Shown: positions 1 to 10,267 of the stretch, in pieces
Layout: each line of letters begins with the position of its first letter
Numbering within the stretch: position 1 is the stretch's first letter
Assembly: GCA_039105265.1 (NCBI GenBank)
Contig: JAPFFF010000006.1
Coordinates: 2,604,001-2,668,000, forward strand
DNA: 64,000 nt
DNA from: Tritrichomonas musculus
Lineage: Eukaryota; Parabasalia; Tritrichomonadida; Tritrichomonadidae
Direction of reading: 5' to 3'
The notes under the pieces: model-generated
Databases searched by the model: none
What the model was told of the DNA's origin: nothing
Seen by the model: only the letters and a program-made list of their open reading frames with translations
Program-made: the position numbers and the translations under genes

Positions 1-768
1 AATATTAATATTCAGCAAAAGCCAGACACTCAGCAACATAACAATTTGCAACAGATTCAAAGTCATCCACAGCTTACTGAAGGTGATGCTAGCCAATCTG
101 GTCTGAAGCCATTACAGAAGGCGCAATCATCACCAGTCGAACAGAGTCATGAGCAGCCTCAATTTCCTCTCTGCAACAACCAGCACTGCAAGTCAATGCA
201 GCAGATCCGCCCGCCTCAGCAGCCAGTTCGGCAACAACAACAACAGCATCAGCATCATCAGCATCAGTCACCTGCCAATTCTCCATCAGGTTCACAGACA
301 ATCAATCCGCATTCTTCCATTCCGCATGTCACGTTTACGGGCCTTCCCGCCTTGCAGCCCCACGGGCAGCGCCAGATGAATAATCGGATGCCATTTGTCA
401 ATTACGGCTCGGTTGTCCAGTCTGCAAAAGAAGGAAAGCCTCTTCCTCCCGTCTTCTACCAGCAGGACGACTCAATGATCGCCCAGCAGCGACGCAGGCA
501 GCAAGAGCATGAGCAGATGATGAAGAGGAAACTCATTCAGCCGTTTAGAATCGGAAGGCCAGATGAAAGTGAGGAAGAAAAAGTGCCAACTTGGTCACCT
601 CCTATGCCAATTGTTGCTTTCTTGATTATCGTGGCGCTGATCTATGGACCTGAGGGATTTTTGATGTCTATAATGTTCATTGCTGCGTTTTGTTTCATGA
701 TCTTTCATGGAAAAAAGAATGTCAAAGCTAATGAGGGTCTGATTCCAAGGAATTTCCAGAAAAAATAA
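1..768 (+). CDS. Gln/His-rich protein with C-terminal membrane hairpin (5' truncated)
   Basis: The reading frame is open from base 1, so the start lies before the window; 255 codons are visible and the frame ends at a TAA at 766-768. The first two thirds is rich in Gln, Pro, Ser and His, with a Gln/His run encoded near 225-270, and looks disordered. A short charged stretch follows, then two closely spaced hydrophobic segments (about 605-650 and 655-710) separated by a Gly/Pro/Glu turn. The protein ends in a basic tail of about 20 residues. This predicts a protein anchored in a membrane by a C-terminal hairpin with its bulk in the cytosol. The composition resembles no family I can name; a tail-inserted ER or vesicle protein is possible but unproven. 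Confidence 0.7.
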   Translation, partial: NINIQQKPDTQQHNNLQQIQSHPQLTEGDASQSGLKPLQKAQSSPVEQSHEQPQFPLCNNQHCKSMQQIRPPQQPVRQQQQQHQHHQHQSPANSPSGSQTINPHSSIPHVTFTGLPALQPHGQRQMNNRMPFVNYGSVVQSAKEGKPLPPVFYQQDDSMIAQQRRRQQEHEQMMKRKLIQPFRIGRPDESEEEKVPTWSPPMPIVAFLIIVALIYGPEGFLMSIMFIAAFCFMIFHGKKNVKANEGLIPRNFQKK

Positions 769-1057
769 TTTTATCGTTTATTTTTTTATTTATTTATGTA
801 TTTGATTATATAATAAAGTTTTTTTTTGTAAAATTATATATAATACAAAATTATTATAAATTTTGATAGTTTTTTTAACTTTGTTGTGATATTACTAACT
901 TATAATTAATACATATATTCATTCGGAAATATGATTTTAAAGCAAAAAAAAAAAATATTTTGTAAAAAAAAAATGATTTCTTGGATTACTTAATAGAGAT
1001 TTTTTTTTGTTTAAAATAAAAAAGATTTTGAACAAAGAAAATAAAAAAAAAAGTATT

Positions 1058-1432
1058 TCAATCTTCTGCTGGAGGAGTAATTTTGAATTGTTGAAAAACT
1101 TCAGATTCTTTATCTTTATCAATACGTCCAATTAATACGATATCATCTGTTCTGAAATAGCATGTACCATATGAAGCGTCATTTACTCCAGATTGATAAA
1201 TAAACCTGTTCCTAGCTCTTGATAAAACGATATTTCCGAATGAATCAAATGAAGATAATTCACCGATAAAAGTCTGAAAGTCGGTAGTAACAACACAAAC
1301 AGGTGTATCTAAATCAAAAACCAACGACATTGTACCTGGATAATCGCTCATTTTCAATCCAGCTTTATAATCATTACGAATATTATCGAAGAGCATTGCG
1401 GTTTCTTTCTTTTTTGCTTGGCTATCGTGCAT
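1058..1432 (-). CDS. LSM1: U6 snRNA-associated Sm-like protein LSm1
   Basis: This 124-residue protein has an Sm fold. The Sm1 motif is at about residues 41-71 (TPVCVV, then GELSSFDSFGNIVL), with the typical Asp and Asn positions of the RNA-binding loop. The Sm2 motif is at about 92-108 (FRTDDIVLIGRID). The continuation KESEVFQQF after Sm2 matches the KES-type extension of LSm1, which separates it from the other LSm paralogues. LSm1 is the subunit specific to the cytoplasmic LSm1-7 ring, which binds oligoadenylated mRNA 3' ends and promotes decapping with Pat1. The first ATG is used; an alternative in-frame Met is at codon 14, and the Sm domain is complete from either. The gene is divergent from the ankyrin gene at 1883. 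Confidence 0.85.
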   Translation of the reverse strand: MHDSQAKKKETAMLFDNIRNDYKAGLKMSDYPGTMSLVFDLDTPVCVVTTDFQTFIGELSSFDSFGNIVLSRARNRFIYQSGVNDASYGTCYFRTDDIVLIGRIDKDKESEVFQQFKITPPAED

Positions 1433-1882
1433 TTTTCGAAAATTTAAAAAATAAATTAAAACACCGTAAAAGTAATCAAAAAGTCAAAGTCTTCAGAATA
1501 AAATTTTTATGTGTATGTAAATATTTATTTGTTTTAACAAATATGAATGATTTGTGTTTACAATTATATTAAAAATATATATTTTTTATAATTTTAATAA
1601 AATAAAAATCGAAATAAAACTATATTAAGATTTTCCATTTTTCTATAGTGTGGCTATATAAATTCTTAAAAAGAAAAAAATATAATTTTGAGAATATATC
1701 GTTCAAATTGTAATATTTTATATAAATATTTATTATAATATTTAGTTTTATTTAGTAAAATATCTAAAATATTATCTTAAAATAAAAATATCAAAAAATC
1801 TAAAAAAAAACATTTTCATATATTTTGTAAATCATTCAAATTATATGACAAGCCTTTTTAATATTTTGTTTCTTTGTTTTTG
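1433..1882. other. Divergent intergenic region
   Basis: This is AT-rich DNA between the divergent LSm1 and ankyrin genes and must contain both promoters. I see no repeat, RNA gene or convincing ORF. No motif stands out enough to call an initiator. Confidence 0.4.
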
Positions 1883-3805
1883 ATGTTACATTTGATCAGA
1901 AGGAATATAAATGATAACGTTTCTGAAGAAGAAAGTGAAGAAGAAGAAGAAGAATTCACTGAAGACAGCACATTTACTTTAATAATTAATGGATTTAATT
2001 ATCGGTATAATAAGAAACGAATTTCTTCATCAAGTGCTCTTATTGCCGATCAAATAAGCAAAGATGAAACAATTAACAGTTACTCAATCGAAGTCAAAGA
2101 CGCAGAATTGTATTCTTATTTATTACCGAAATTATTTGGCAAAAAAAAAATACAAATTGATAACTGCAACTTTCAATTTTTATTAGAAATATCCACGCAA
2201 CTTCAATGCAAGTCATTACAAATGCGAGCTGAAGATTATCGATACAATATTCAATATTTGAAAGAATCAAAAGAATTCAGAGATTTAATTCAATTTGAAA
2301 AAATGATTTTTTCAATAAATGAAACAAATGTTGATGAAATAGTAGTGAATGTAGAAAATTATTTAAAAAACAGTGAAGAAAAGAATTGCTTTGCTTTAGC
2401 TAGATCATTATATTTTGCTTCAATCGCGCATCCTGACTTAATAACCGTTTATTTTGAATTCATGACGAAGCTTGAATCACTTGAAATTTTCATTTTCAAT
2501 GAATACAAAAAGTTTCCATTGAAAGCATTCAAAAGATCAAAATCACCATCACTTTATTTAGAGACTTGTAATGAAGTTAGTTACATCTTGTTGAAGCTTC
2601 TTGAATTCGATGTAATTGAAGAAGATGAAATAAAAAATTTGAATGTAAATCTGCCAAAAGTTTTTAGTCATTTAATTGATCCAGATTGGTTAGAATTCCT
2701 TCATGAAAATGAGGTTTACGTGAGTTACTTTAAAGAACATTTTGATGAATTAACAAAAGATAATTTTAAACTTCACAAAAAGTTGGCCTTAGAAGGAATT
2801 GACCCGAATCCTATCGTTGAAATTATAATGAATGATGATTTTGATCAATTTCAACGAATTTCTTCTGAAACAAAATTCGATTTACGACAAGAAATAAAAT
2901 TTACTTGTTATTGTAAATCGAGCTTTTTGAAATTGAACAGTTTAATTGAAATAGCCGCATTTTTTTCATCAGTGAAAATTTTCAAATTTTTGCTGTCAAA
3001 TGAAGTTAATTGTTCAAAGAATCTCGCTGAGTGCGCCGTTGCTGGAGGGAACTTTGAAATTATTCATATTTGTGAGGATATCAATTGTGATTTCAATGAG
3101 ACACTTCCTGTAGCAATTCGTTTCCATCAAAATGATTTGTTTGTTTATTTGGTCGAATCAAAAAATTTGTTGAAACTTTCAAAAATTAATGAATTGTATG
3201 AGACTTGTGTCCGTTATGGAAATTATCCAATAATAAAGGAGCTAATTAAATATGGAGCTGCCCCTTCGTTGCTAGTAAATGAAGCTATCTGTTTCAGACA
3301 AGATGATGTTGCAAAAATTATCGTAAATTTACACGGAATCGACTTGAATGTAACTGATAAAGAAACTAAGGCTAGTCCTCTTCATTTCTCTTGCAGAAGA
3401 AAGATGGTTGATATTGTAAAAATTTTGGTAGGTCACGACGATGTTGATGTTAATAAAGCGGCTTCGTTTAGAACAAGACCAATCCATTCAGCTTGTCGAT
3501 CAAAAAGCTTAGAAGTTGTTAATTTGCTCTTAAATAGAAAGGATATTGATTTGAATGATTGTACTACTAAACCACCAAATAAAAATCATGATTTATCCCC
3601 AATTCAAACTGCTGCGAGACATGGTCATATCGGTATTGTTAAAATGCTCGTCGCTCATCCAAGTTGTGATATAAATTATACAAATTTCGTTTTAAAAAAA
3701 AAATTTTTTTTCGTTTCAAAAAAAAAAAATTTGAATGGTGTTTCAAAAAAATTTTTTTGCTTATTTCGGAACCCTTCATTGTGCTTGTTGTTCTCAATCT
3801 GCTGA
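1883..3805 (+). CDS. Ankyrin-repeat protein with trichomonad DUF3447-like body; 5' continuous part
   Basis: The start is taken at the ATG at 1883; upstream codons in the frame are non-ATG. An acidic N-terminus is followed by a BTB-like or trichomonad-specific helical domain (about residues 20-330). A DUF3447-like segment with LIEIAAFFSS comes next (about residue 360), as in many trichomonad ankyrin proteins. At least four ankyrin repeats follow (about 450-600), with cores such as SPLHFSCRRKMVDIVKILV and SPIQTAARHGHIGIVKMLV. From about base 3690 the frame enters a poly-A/poly-T spacer and loses ankyrin character, so the last 30 or so codons of the open frame are not real repeat. The ankyrin sequence resumes in another frame from about 3766. 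Ankyrin proteins of this type are presumed scaffolds; partners are unknown. Confidence 0.7.
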   Translation: MLHLIRRNINDNVSEEESEEEEEEFTEDSTFTLIINGFNYRYNKKRISSSSALIADQISKDETINSYSIEVKDAELYSYLLPKLFGKKKIQIDNCNFQFLLEISTQLQCKSLQMRAEDYRYNIQYLKESKEFRDLIQFEKMIFSINETNVDEIVVNVENYLKNSEEKNCFALARSLYFASIAHPDLITVYFEFMTKLESLEIFIFNEYKKFPLKAFKRSKSPSLYLETCNEVSYILLKLLEFDVIEEDEIKNLNVNLPKVFSHLIDPDWLEFLHENEVYVSYFKEHFDELTKDNFKLHKKLALEGIDPNPIVEIIMNDDFDQFQRISSETKFDLRQEIKFTCYCKSSFLKLNSLIEIAAFFSSVKIFKFLLSNEVNCSKNLAECAVAGGNFEIIHICEDINCDFNETLPVAIRFHQNDLFVYLVESKNLLKLSKINELYETCVRYGNYPIIKELIKYGAAPSLLVNEAICFRQDDVAKIIVNLHGIDLNVTDKETKASPLHFSCRRKMVDIVKILVGHDDVDVNKAASFRTRPIHSACRSKSLEVVNLLLNRKDIDLNDCTTKPPNKNHDLSPIQTAARHGHIGIVKMLVAHPSCDINYTNFVLKKKFFFVSKKKNLNGVSKKFFCLFRNPSLCLLFSIC

Positions 3806-4420
3806 TTGTGTAAAATTTCTTTTAACTTGTCCATTTCTTGATATTAATAAGAAAGGAATTTTATCGACTTTTTTTTTATTAATAGGATTTTAAATTATTT
3901 CTATTTTTTTGGAGTTTATTATTAATTATCTTATGGGATTACGCCACTTCATGAAGCATGTAGGAAAGGTTCGAGTGCTATTGTTAAAATACTTTTAGAA
4001 GATCCTAGAATTGATGTTAATCCAAGAGCATTAATAAGAAAAGATAATGTTTTGATTTTTATAAGTTATTCATAACGATATATTGGATTATGCAATGCAA
4101 AGTGGGAATGATGAAATTGTTCAAGCTATTTTTGATAAAAGAGGAATTAATTTCGATTGTAAAGGAAAAGGAATTTTCTTGTGATTTATTTTAAATACAA
4201 CTCCCCTTCATATTGCTTGTGAATGTAATGATGAAACAATTATAAAACTTTTGACTCAACATCCAAATATTGATAAAAATATTAAAGATGTTTTTTTTTT
4301 TTTGAATATTTTAATTTCGTTTCAAATATATTTTGTGTTCTTATGATGGTTATTTTTAATTTTTAATGAAAACTCCCTTTTGAACTTTTAAATGATGAAT
4401 CACTTAAATCTTACTTTTAA
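3766..4420 (+). other. Downstream ankyrin islands of the 1883 gene, separated by short T-rich spacers
   Basis: Four further repeat pieces and a C-terminal cap continue the protein in changing frames. They are GTLHCACCSQSADCVKFLL (about 3770-3860), TPLHEACRKGSSAIVKILL (about 3940-4025), DILDYAMQSGNDEIVQAIF (about 4080-4165) and TPLHIACECNDETIIKLL (about 4195-4290). The cap, FELLNDESLKSYF type, runs from about 4373 to a TAA at 4418-4420. Between the pieces lie T-rich spacers of about 25-90 bp, each at the same junction, just before the TPLH turn. The cap itself needs one base fewer in a TTTT run. Spacers often begin GGAATTTT or GATGTTTT. No GTATGT or ACTAAC-type splice signals are seen, so these are either non-standard introns or decay. 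Confidence 0.6.
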
Positions 4421-4701
4421 TAGATAATAAAAATTTGATCTATTGGCTAATAATATTAATTATTTTTAGGTCCCTTTTATATAATAGGCATTAATATAAT
4501 TATTATAATGTAAAATTTTGTTGAATCGTATTTGATATGGTTGCAAAACAATATTGAGAACTTTATTTCAATCTCCCATTTAAATTTTTATTTTTTTGAT
4601 ACAATATTTGAGAAGAATTAGGCTGTAATTGAAAAAATTAAAACGAATTTTTTTTTCAGAAAGTAATTTTCCTTGAAATTATACTCTTCTAATCTCTAAT
4701 T

Positions 4702-6837
4702 ATGCTGTCTCTGCAGCAACAACTGTTGGAGAACTTACAGCAAGCCCCAGATCTTGGTGATTTAAAGCCTAATGCTTCAAGACTTCAACAAATTTCCGCA
4801 GATTCTTTTACTTCAAATCATGGTTATAATAATCCTGACTCTATTTATAAATCTTATTATGAAGCTCTGACATCAGATAAGCAGCAGAGAAAACTTTGGG
4901 TTTTATTTAATTTTCCAAAAGCAGCTCAGCGAGATAAAAATTTGCTTAACTTATTTACACACATTTGCCAATTTTTTGAATCAAAAGAGCAAATTGTGGA
5001 ATATAATGCGATTATTTGCGCATCTGAAGTTTCTAAAATGTATGGCCCTCAAATTGTTAATGTTTTATTACCCCCTTTATTGAAACGCCTCAATTCATTT
5101 CCTTCAACTGAATATGTAATATGCTTAAAAAATTTATTGCCATCACTTGAACTGCATGAAATTAAAAAAATGATTTTTCCAATGATAATCGAATTTATGA
5201 AAAATAATGAGCAATACCAGCATGCTGGAGGAATGATGTTGGACATCCTTCCACTCTCAAAAATTGGTTTAACGCAAGATATATTGGATATTTTTCTTTC
5301 ATCACCAGTTTTCATAGCTAATTATTTATCACCAATTATTAAAAATCTCTCGCATATCTTTGGCAATGACTTTATCTCAACGTTCCTTATTCAAAAGCTT
5401 ATACCAATTACAAATTCACGTGAAGGTACAAGAGAAGGCGCTATTAATGCCATCCTAACTGGTCTAGATACTATTAATGATCAGCCTGTTTATATTTTTG
5501 TTTTAACTGCTTTCAATTGGGCCTCCTCAAACGATTCTATTGCACTCATCCTTATTCGTCACAGTGATACAATCCTCACAAAAAAGCATACAGATTTTCC
5601 ATCTAAATTACGAGAATTTGCAAACCGGATAGCTACATCAAACAATGTTAATAATCGTATCCATCTTTGTGATGAGTTAAGTAGAGGGCATCTTTTATTT
5701 CAATGTTTAAAAGGAGGATTTAGGAATGTTTTTAAATCCCAAGCCGAAGATCAAGACGTTAACGTCCGGCTAAATTTTCTCACAAATTTTTCAAAACTTT
5801 ACAGTAATAATGTTTGTGGAAATAATAGCGCAAATGAAAGAGACTTTTTCTACAAATTACTTATTCAATTTTTCAACGACAGCAATGTAAAAGTGCAAGA
5901 ATTTCTAATGTCGGCTCAATCAATATACGGACTATTTTCATCCCATTTGAAAATAATTGTGCCATTGTTTCTGAAATTATTTGAACGAAGCATCTCAGGC
6001 AACCAATGGCGTCATGCATTTTCATGTATTAAGACATGTATGACCTTCCCAGATGATATGATCAAACTTCACAGTGGAACAATGTGCTCTATTGTCAATT
6101 CGGCGATTTTAAAGTGGCCTCATCCTTTATCTGATCAAGTAATTCATTTTTATATACGTCTTTTTCAATGTAATACTTCTCGAGAAGCGAACGAGGAAAT
6201 AATGGGATCTTCCATCATGAAATTTGCTCATAACCCATCATACTCTATTCGAATTATTTTCATTCGATTGTCCTTTGCACTTTCTACGGCTTTTCACTAT
6301 GAATTTTTCATATCTCAAGTTTGGCCAAATATCGCTGCAATGAAAAATGATGTTGTGGCATCAGTACGTGGTGCTCTGTTAATGTATCTTCCACGTTTTC
6401 GTCTACTATTCAAAAAATGTGGAGATAATGAAACAAAAATGGTTGTCGATTCCATATTTGAATCAATGAGAAATGATCAAGATCCATACGTACAAGAAGC
6501 CTTGAAATTAACCGAAGAGCAATTACATTTGTACCCTCGCCACTACTGCGAGAGCTCTTTACCGAACTTTCCAGTTATTGGCCAGCAAGCATCTTCTTGT
6601 TCTAATATGTCTGGTCCTTTGAAAAATTTGCCTAAAATTATCACAACTAAATCTTCCGAAATAAATAAAAAGAAAGTTTCCACAAAAACAGCAACAACTT
6701 CAACGCCAACAAGTACCGATCAAAGGCCTCCTTATAAGATATATCGGAGAAGTTCATTGGGTAAGAAGTACACGCCTAAACCTTCAATAACTACCATTAA
6801 TACAAATCCAAAATCAAAATTGCCTGCTATTATTTAA
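4702..6837 (+). CDS. HEAT/armadillo-like helical repeat protein
   Basis: This 711-residue protein consists of paired amphipathic helices from about residue 45 to 610. Recurring patterns such as VNVLLPPLLKRL and LKIIVPLFLKLF resemble the HEAT repeats of PP2A/PP4 scaffold subunits. A basic Ser/Thr/Lys/Pro-rich tail (about 630-711) contains RRSSLGKKY and looks like a phosphorylated, flexible end. There is no signal peptide or membrane segment. The start is the first ATG, preceded by a T-rich 5' region. It is convergent with the LRR gene at 7032 (194 bp between stops). I cannot assign a specific orthologue. A phosphatase regulatory subunit or a karyopherin-like protein are the reasonable alternatives. 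Confidence 0.7.
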   Translation: MLSLQQQLLENLQQAPDLGDLKPNASRLQQISADSFTSNHGYNNPDSIYKSYYEALTSDKQQRKLWVLFNFPKAAQRDKNLLNLFTHICQFFESKEQIVEYNAIICASEVSKMYGPQIVNVLLPPLLKRLNSFPSTEYVICLKNLLPSLELHEIKKMIFPMIIEFMKNNEQYQHAGGMMLDILPLSKIGLTQDILDIFLSSPVFIANYLSPIIKNLSHIFGNDFISTFLIQKLIPITNSREGTREGAINAILTGLDTINDQPVYIFVLTAFNWASSNDSIALILIRHSDTILTKKHTDFPSKLREFANRIATSNNVNNRIHLCDELSRGHLLFQCLKGGFRNVFKSQAEDQDVNVRLNFLTNFSKLYSNNVCGNNSANERDFFYKLLIQFFNDSNVKVQEFLMSAQSIYGLFSSHLKIIVPLFLKLFERSISGNQWRHAFSCIKTCMTFPDDMIKLHSGTMCSIVNSAILKWPHPLSDQVIHFYIRLFQCNTSREANEEIMGSSIMKFAHNPSYSIRIIFIRLSFALSTAFHYEFFISQVWPNIAAMKNDVVASVRGALLMYLPRFRLLFKKCGDNETKMVVDSIFESMRNDQDPYVQEALKLTEEQLHLYPRHYCESSLPNFPVIGQQASSCSNMSGPLKNLPKIITTKSSEINKKKVSTKTATTSTPTSTDQRPPYKIYRRSSLGKKYTPKPSITTINTNPKSKLPAII

Positions 6838-7031
6838 TCGGAAGAATCTATTATTGTTATTTTATTTTATATATCAATGAAATGTTTCTTATTTTTATAA
6901 TAAATGCGTATATATGTTTTTTAATCAATAATACTATATTTTATCATAATATATTTGTTTGTTAAAAAAATAAAAGTTATCATGAGTTTGGTCATATATT
7001 TTTAAACATTAGTTTTAAACTTTTTCTTTTG

Positions 7032-8600
7032 TTAATCATCTTGATCACTGCCGCTTTTGTTACTGCCTTCTGAAAGATTGGCTTCTTGATTATTGGCATC
7101 GGCTTCATCTTCATCTTGATCAGATTTTTCAACACTTTGGTTATTTTCATTATCACTTTTCTCTTCCTCTTCATCATTATTTATATCGTCAATTTTTTCT
7201 TCTTCTTCTTCTTTTTGTTCGAAATCAATATTATTATCATCTTTACTTTCTTCTTCTTCATTGTTTTCCAAATTTTCTTCTTCTTCATTATCATTGCCAA
7301 TGCTTTTACTATTATTTTCTTCTTCTTTGTTATTAATTTCAATTTTTTCTTCTTCCTCTTCTTCTTCATTGCTGTGGGGTTCAAAACTTTGTAAATTTTC
7401 ATTTTTCTCTTCTTCTTCTTGGTTATCAATTGGTCCAACACTATGATTACTTTCTTCTTCTTCATTAACATTAGTGTTATTTAGATTTTCATTATTTTCT
7501 TCTTCTTCTTCTTGATTTGTTTTATTTTCTAAGTCATCTTGGTTGGATGAATGGTGTGATGTTGTAGATGGCTGATCAGACTGTTTATCATTTTTCACTT
7601 CATCTTTTTTATTAGAAATTTGACTGTTATTTTCTTCTTCAACTTCATTACTAATTTCTTCTTCTTCTTCCATAGAATCTAATTCAGATTGAGCAAGAAG
7701 TTTAGCCATGCTATTTGCTTGATTCATTATTTTAGATTGTGGAGGTTTGATTGGTGAAGCATCATTAATTGATTCTTGTGATTGTGTAATTTCGTTGTTG
7801 GATTCTTCTTCTAATTCATAGTTATCATCTGAACTGGTATTTTCATATTTTGCATTATATTTTACACGGAGGTCATGAAGTTGTGAAAGAAAATTATCCA
7901 TAAATTTATCTGGAAAGTAATTGGTATTTGGCTCATCTTCTCTTTGAATAATTTCATCACATATTGAAGCAATTGATGGAATTCGAAATTGTTCTCTACT
8001 TTTTTCAACAATAGTCCTTTCAAATTCTTGAACAGCTGGTGCTTTATATCCAATTTTTTTGGTTGCAGTCAATAAACTTGGTTCTGGGTTAACAATAGCA
8101 TCGCTTTTTGTATCAATAAATCGAAGTGGAGCAATATTTGCGATAAGGATTCCTTTTAATAATTGTGGATATAATGAATCTCGAAATGCATCTGCTTGTT
8201 GATAAACTTTTTGTGGAACTTTTTCATTATTAATTGTTGTAATATTATTTCCGAAAACAATTACAGCCATTAATTTGAAATATGGATTACGTGATATTGG
8301 TGAACTCTTAGCAGAAAGCCATCGGAGGCTTGGTAGCTTTGGAGATCCTTCAAAAGAACGGAGAGGATTAGAATCAAGATTCATACGAGTAAGAAATTTG
8401 AGGTTAGGAAGTCCAGTAAATGTTTCTATACTCTTTTTTGATAAATCAATTGATCCGCAATCTTCTGGAATCCTAATTTCTTTAAAAGAATAAATTTTTC
8501 GCCTTGGGGGGCTGATTCGAGATCGTTTGGTAATTGAATTGCCTGCTGTTTTAGATTCTTGCTTTGGTTTTTCAGCTTGAAATGCGTAAGCTCTTCTCAT
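7032..8600 (-). CDS. Leucine-rich repeat protein with long acidic tail
   Basis: In this 522-residue protein the N-terminus is basic (KRSRISPPRRK, about 25-36). It is followed by about three SDS22/U2A'-type leucine-rich repeats (about 45-115), including SIDLSKKSIETFTGLPNL and FLTRMNLDSNPL, and an LRR-cap-like segment at about 115-170. A linker of about 100 residues leads into a very acidic tail (about 265-522) made of Glu runs alternating with Asn/Ser, ending SGSDQDD. The layout resembles ANP32-like histone-binding proteins (LRR plus acidic tail) but is longer. That suggests a nuclear chaperone or chromatin partner; this is inference. The antisense strand carries several long spurious frames caused by the Glu codon runs. 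Confidence 0.75.
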   Translation of the reverse strand: MRRAYAFQAEKPKQESKTAGNSITKRSRISPPRRKIYSFKEIRIPEDCGSIDLSKKSIETFTGLPNLKFLTRMNLDSNPLRSFEGSPKLPSLRWLSAKSSPISRNPYFKLMAVIVFGNNITTINNEKVPQKVYQQADAFRDSLYPQLLKGILIANIAPLRFIDTKSDAIVNPEPSLLTATKKIGYKAPAVQEFERTIVEKSREQFRIPSIASICDEIIQREDEPNTNYFPDKFMDNFLSQLHDLRVKYNAKYENTSSDDNYELEEESNNEITQSQESINDASPIKPPQSKIMNQANSMAKLLAQSELDSMEEEEEISNEVEEENNSQISNKKDEVKNDKQSDQPSTTSHHSSNQDDLENKTNQEEEEENNENLNNTNVNEEEESNHSVGPIDNQEEEEKNENLQSFEPHSNEEEEEEEKIEINNKEEENNSKSIGNDNEEEENLENNEEEESKDDNNIDFEQKEEEEEKIDDINNDEEEEKSDNENNQSVEKSDQDEDEADANNQEANLSEGSNKSGSDQDD

Positions 8601-8904
8601 TTTAAAATCGATAATGATAAACGTAAAAAACGTTAAATTTCAAGCAAAATGTTAATCAAAATTGAGCATGATCCATGTTATCTATATATTTAAATATAAT
8701 GATATATCTTTTTATAATGATCTATTCGATGTGCCATATATATTTTTTTGGCATAAATGGTAAAAAAAAAAAAAATAAAATAATATTCAATATCAATTGT
8801 TTTTTTCATATCTTTGCAAAATTCATCGCTAAGAAATCATTTATAAATTACTTAACATTTACTAAAACAAATTATAAATATTTGCTATAATACAATAAAA
8901 GTTT

Positions 8905-10176
8905 CTATGCTATCGAAATGTAAGAATTATCTTTCTTAAACAAAATAAATGCAAATCCTAAAACTAAATGAAAGAAAGCAAACAGGAAAAAGGTACAAGT
9001 AATTCCAGATTTTTGAAGTTTCAATAATATTGGCATTGCAGAAGCAGATGAAATGATAGATCCAACCTGAACAACGCCAAAAGCAAATCCATATTTATCA
9101 TTTCCAAACACATCTGAAACTAGAGTGGGAATTTGGGTGAGGCCGATTCCAAAAGATATTCCAAGCATAGAAAAAATGATGCCAAACAAAGTTTCATTAT
9201 TTGTAAATTTGAATATAAAGCCAAGAATAAAAGGAATAATCCCAAGTAACATAAAAATAACGCCATAAATTTTCACTCGAGTCTGTTCTAATCGATGTAT
9301 CAAAAAATCAATTAAAATTGAAATTAAAATGGTCATAACACAATTAATGACTGAGAATGCAATGCCCCAATCAGATGCTCCGTTTGAATATCCGTCTCCA
9401 TAAGTTTTCCATATATGATCGCCACCTTCAAGAACAAGCATCCCATCAAACACAGTAATAAGCATTGCAAGTATGAATGAATATAAGTGAAAATCGCCAA
9501 ATAATGACCAATAATGTGTAGATGGCTGGTTTCCTGAAGATGGAAATTTCCTATAAAAAAAATAGGAAGTTGGTGCACCAACAATAATCATTGAGATGAC
9601 AATAAGTCCGACTATTCGAAAAGAAGAAAAAACACAGTCATCATCGGTACATTTAAAAATATTTTTACCTGTTTTGTATATTTCAAGAAACATACCAAAC
9701 GACATAGATAATGAAGCACCAATAATTGATGCACTTGCACCTTTAATTTTGGCTGGTGCTCTTGATAAAACGAGCTGTAAACATACAATAAACAGTGATG
9801 AGCTACCAAAAGCCATAAGTAAATAAAACGTAATAAATAGCCATGTCGGTTTTGTGAAAAATGATAGGAAAATATAGGAAATAATCGTTATTACCGCAGA
9901 AACTAAGAGAGTTAAATTGCCGCCAAAATGATCCATAAACAGTCCAGCTGGTAATGTTATGTACATAATCATTACGCCTCCAGTTAGCATAAAAGTAGCT
10001 ACTTCATCAGAGATATTGAGTGCATGCATTATTGAATCACGTTGTGATGGATATAAATTAACAGATCCTGTTGTTAATCCTGTTATTGCTAAAAATATAA
10101 CTGCAGCGACCCATTTCCACATTGGTTGAATATCTTGTAAGCATTGTGATAATTGATTACTATTGTCGACATCCAT
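8905..10176 (-). CDS. Major facilitator superfamily transporter (nodulin-like type)
   Basis: This 423-residue polytopic protein has twelve predicted membrane segments in two six-helix halves. The loop between helices 6 and 7 (about residues 205-225) is short. The N-terminal half contains FMDHFGG after helix 2, an MFS motif A-like turn, and RAPAKIKGASASIIGAS around helix 5. These are features of nodulin-like/monocarboxylate-type MFS carriers. The substrate cannot be read from sequence. Its start lies only 91 bp from the divergently transcribed gene at 10268, so the two share a very compact promoter region. Confidence 0.85.
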   Translation of the reverse strand: MDVDNSNQLSQCLQDIQPMWKWVAAVIFLAITGLTTGSVNLYPSQRDSIMHALNISDEVATFMLTGGVMIMYITLPAGLFMDHFGGNLTLLVSAVITIISYIFLSFFTKPTWLFITFYLLMAFGSSSLFIVCLQLVLSRAPAKIKGASASIIGASLSMSFGMFLEIYKTGKNIFKCTDDDCVFSSFRIVGLIVISMIIVGAPTSYFFYRKFPSSGNQPSTHYWSLFGDFHLYSFILAMLITVFDGMLVLEGGDHIWKTYGDGYSNGASDWGIAFSVINCVMTILISILIDFLIHRLEQTRVKIYGVIFMLLGIIPFILGFIFKFTNNETLFGIIFSMLGISFGIGLTQIPTLVSDVFGNDKYGFAFGVVQVGSIISSASAMPILLKLQKSGITCTFFLFAFFHLVLGFAFILFKKDNSYISIA

Positions 10177-10267
10177 TTTTTCCGACCATTTATTCTCTTA
10201 ATCTAGGTTAACCAATTTTGGAAAAAAATATTGAAAACCCGTTGTCTAATTTTTTTGTTTATGTTTA

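Noticed and set aside
7086-7471. Plus- and minus-strand Phe/Ile- or Lys-rich frames inside the LRR gene.
   Set aside because: They arise from GAA/GAG runs of the acidic tail read in other frames.
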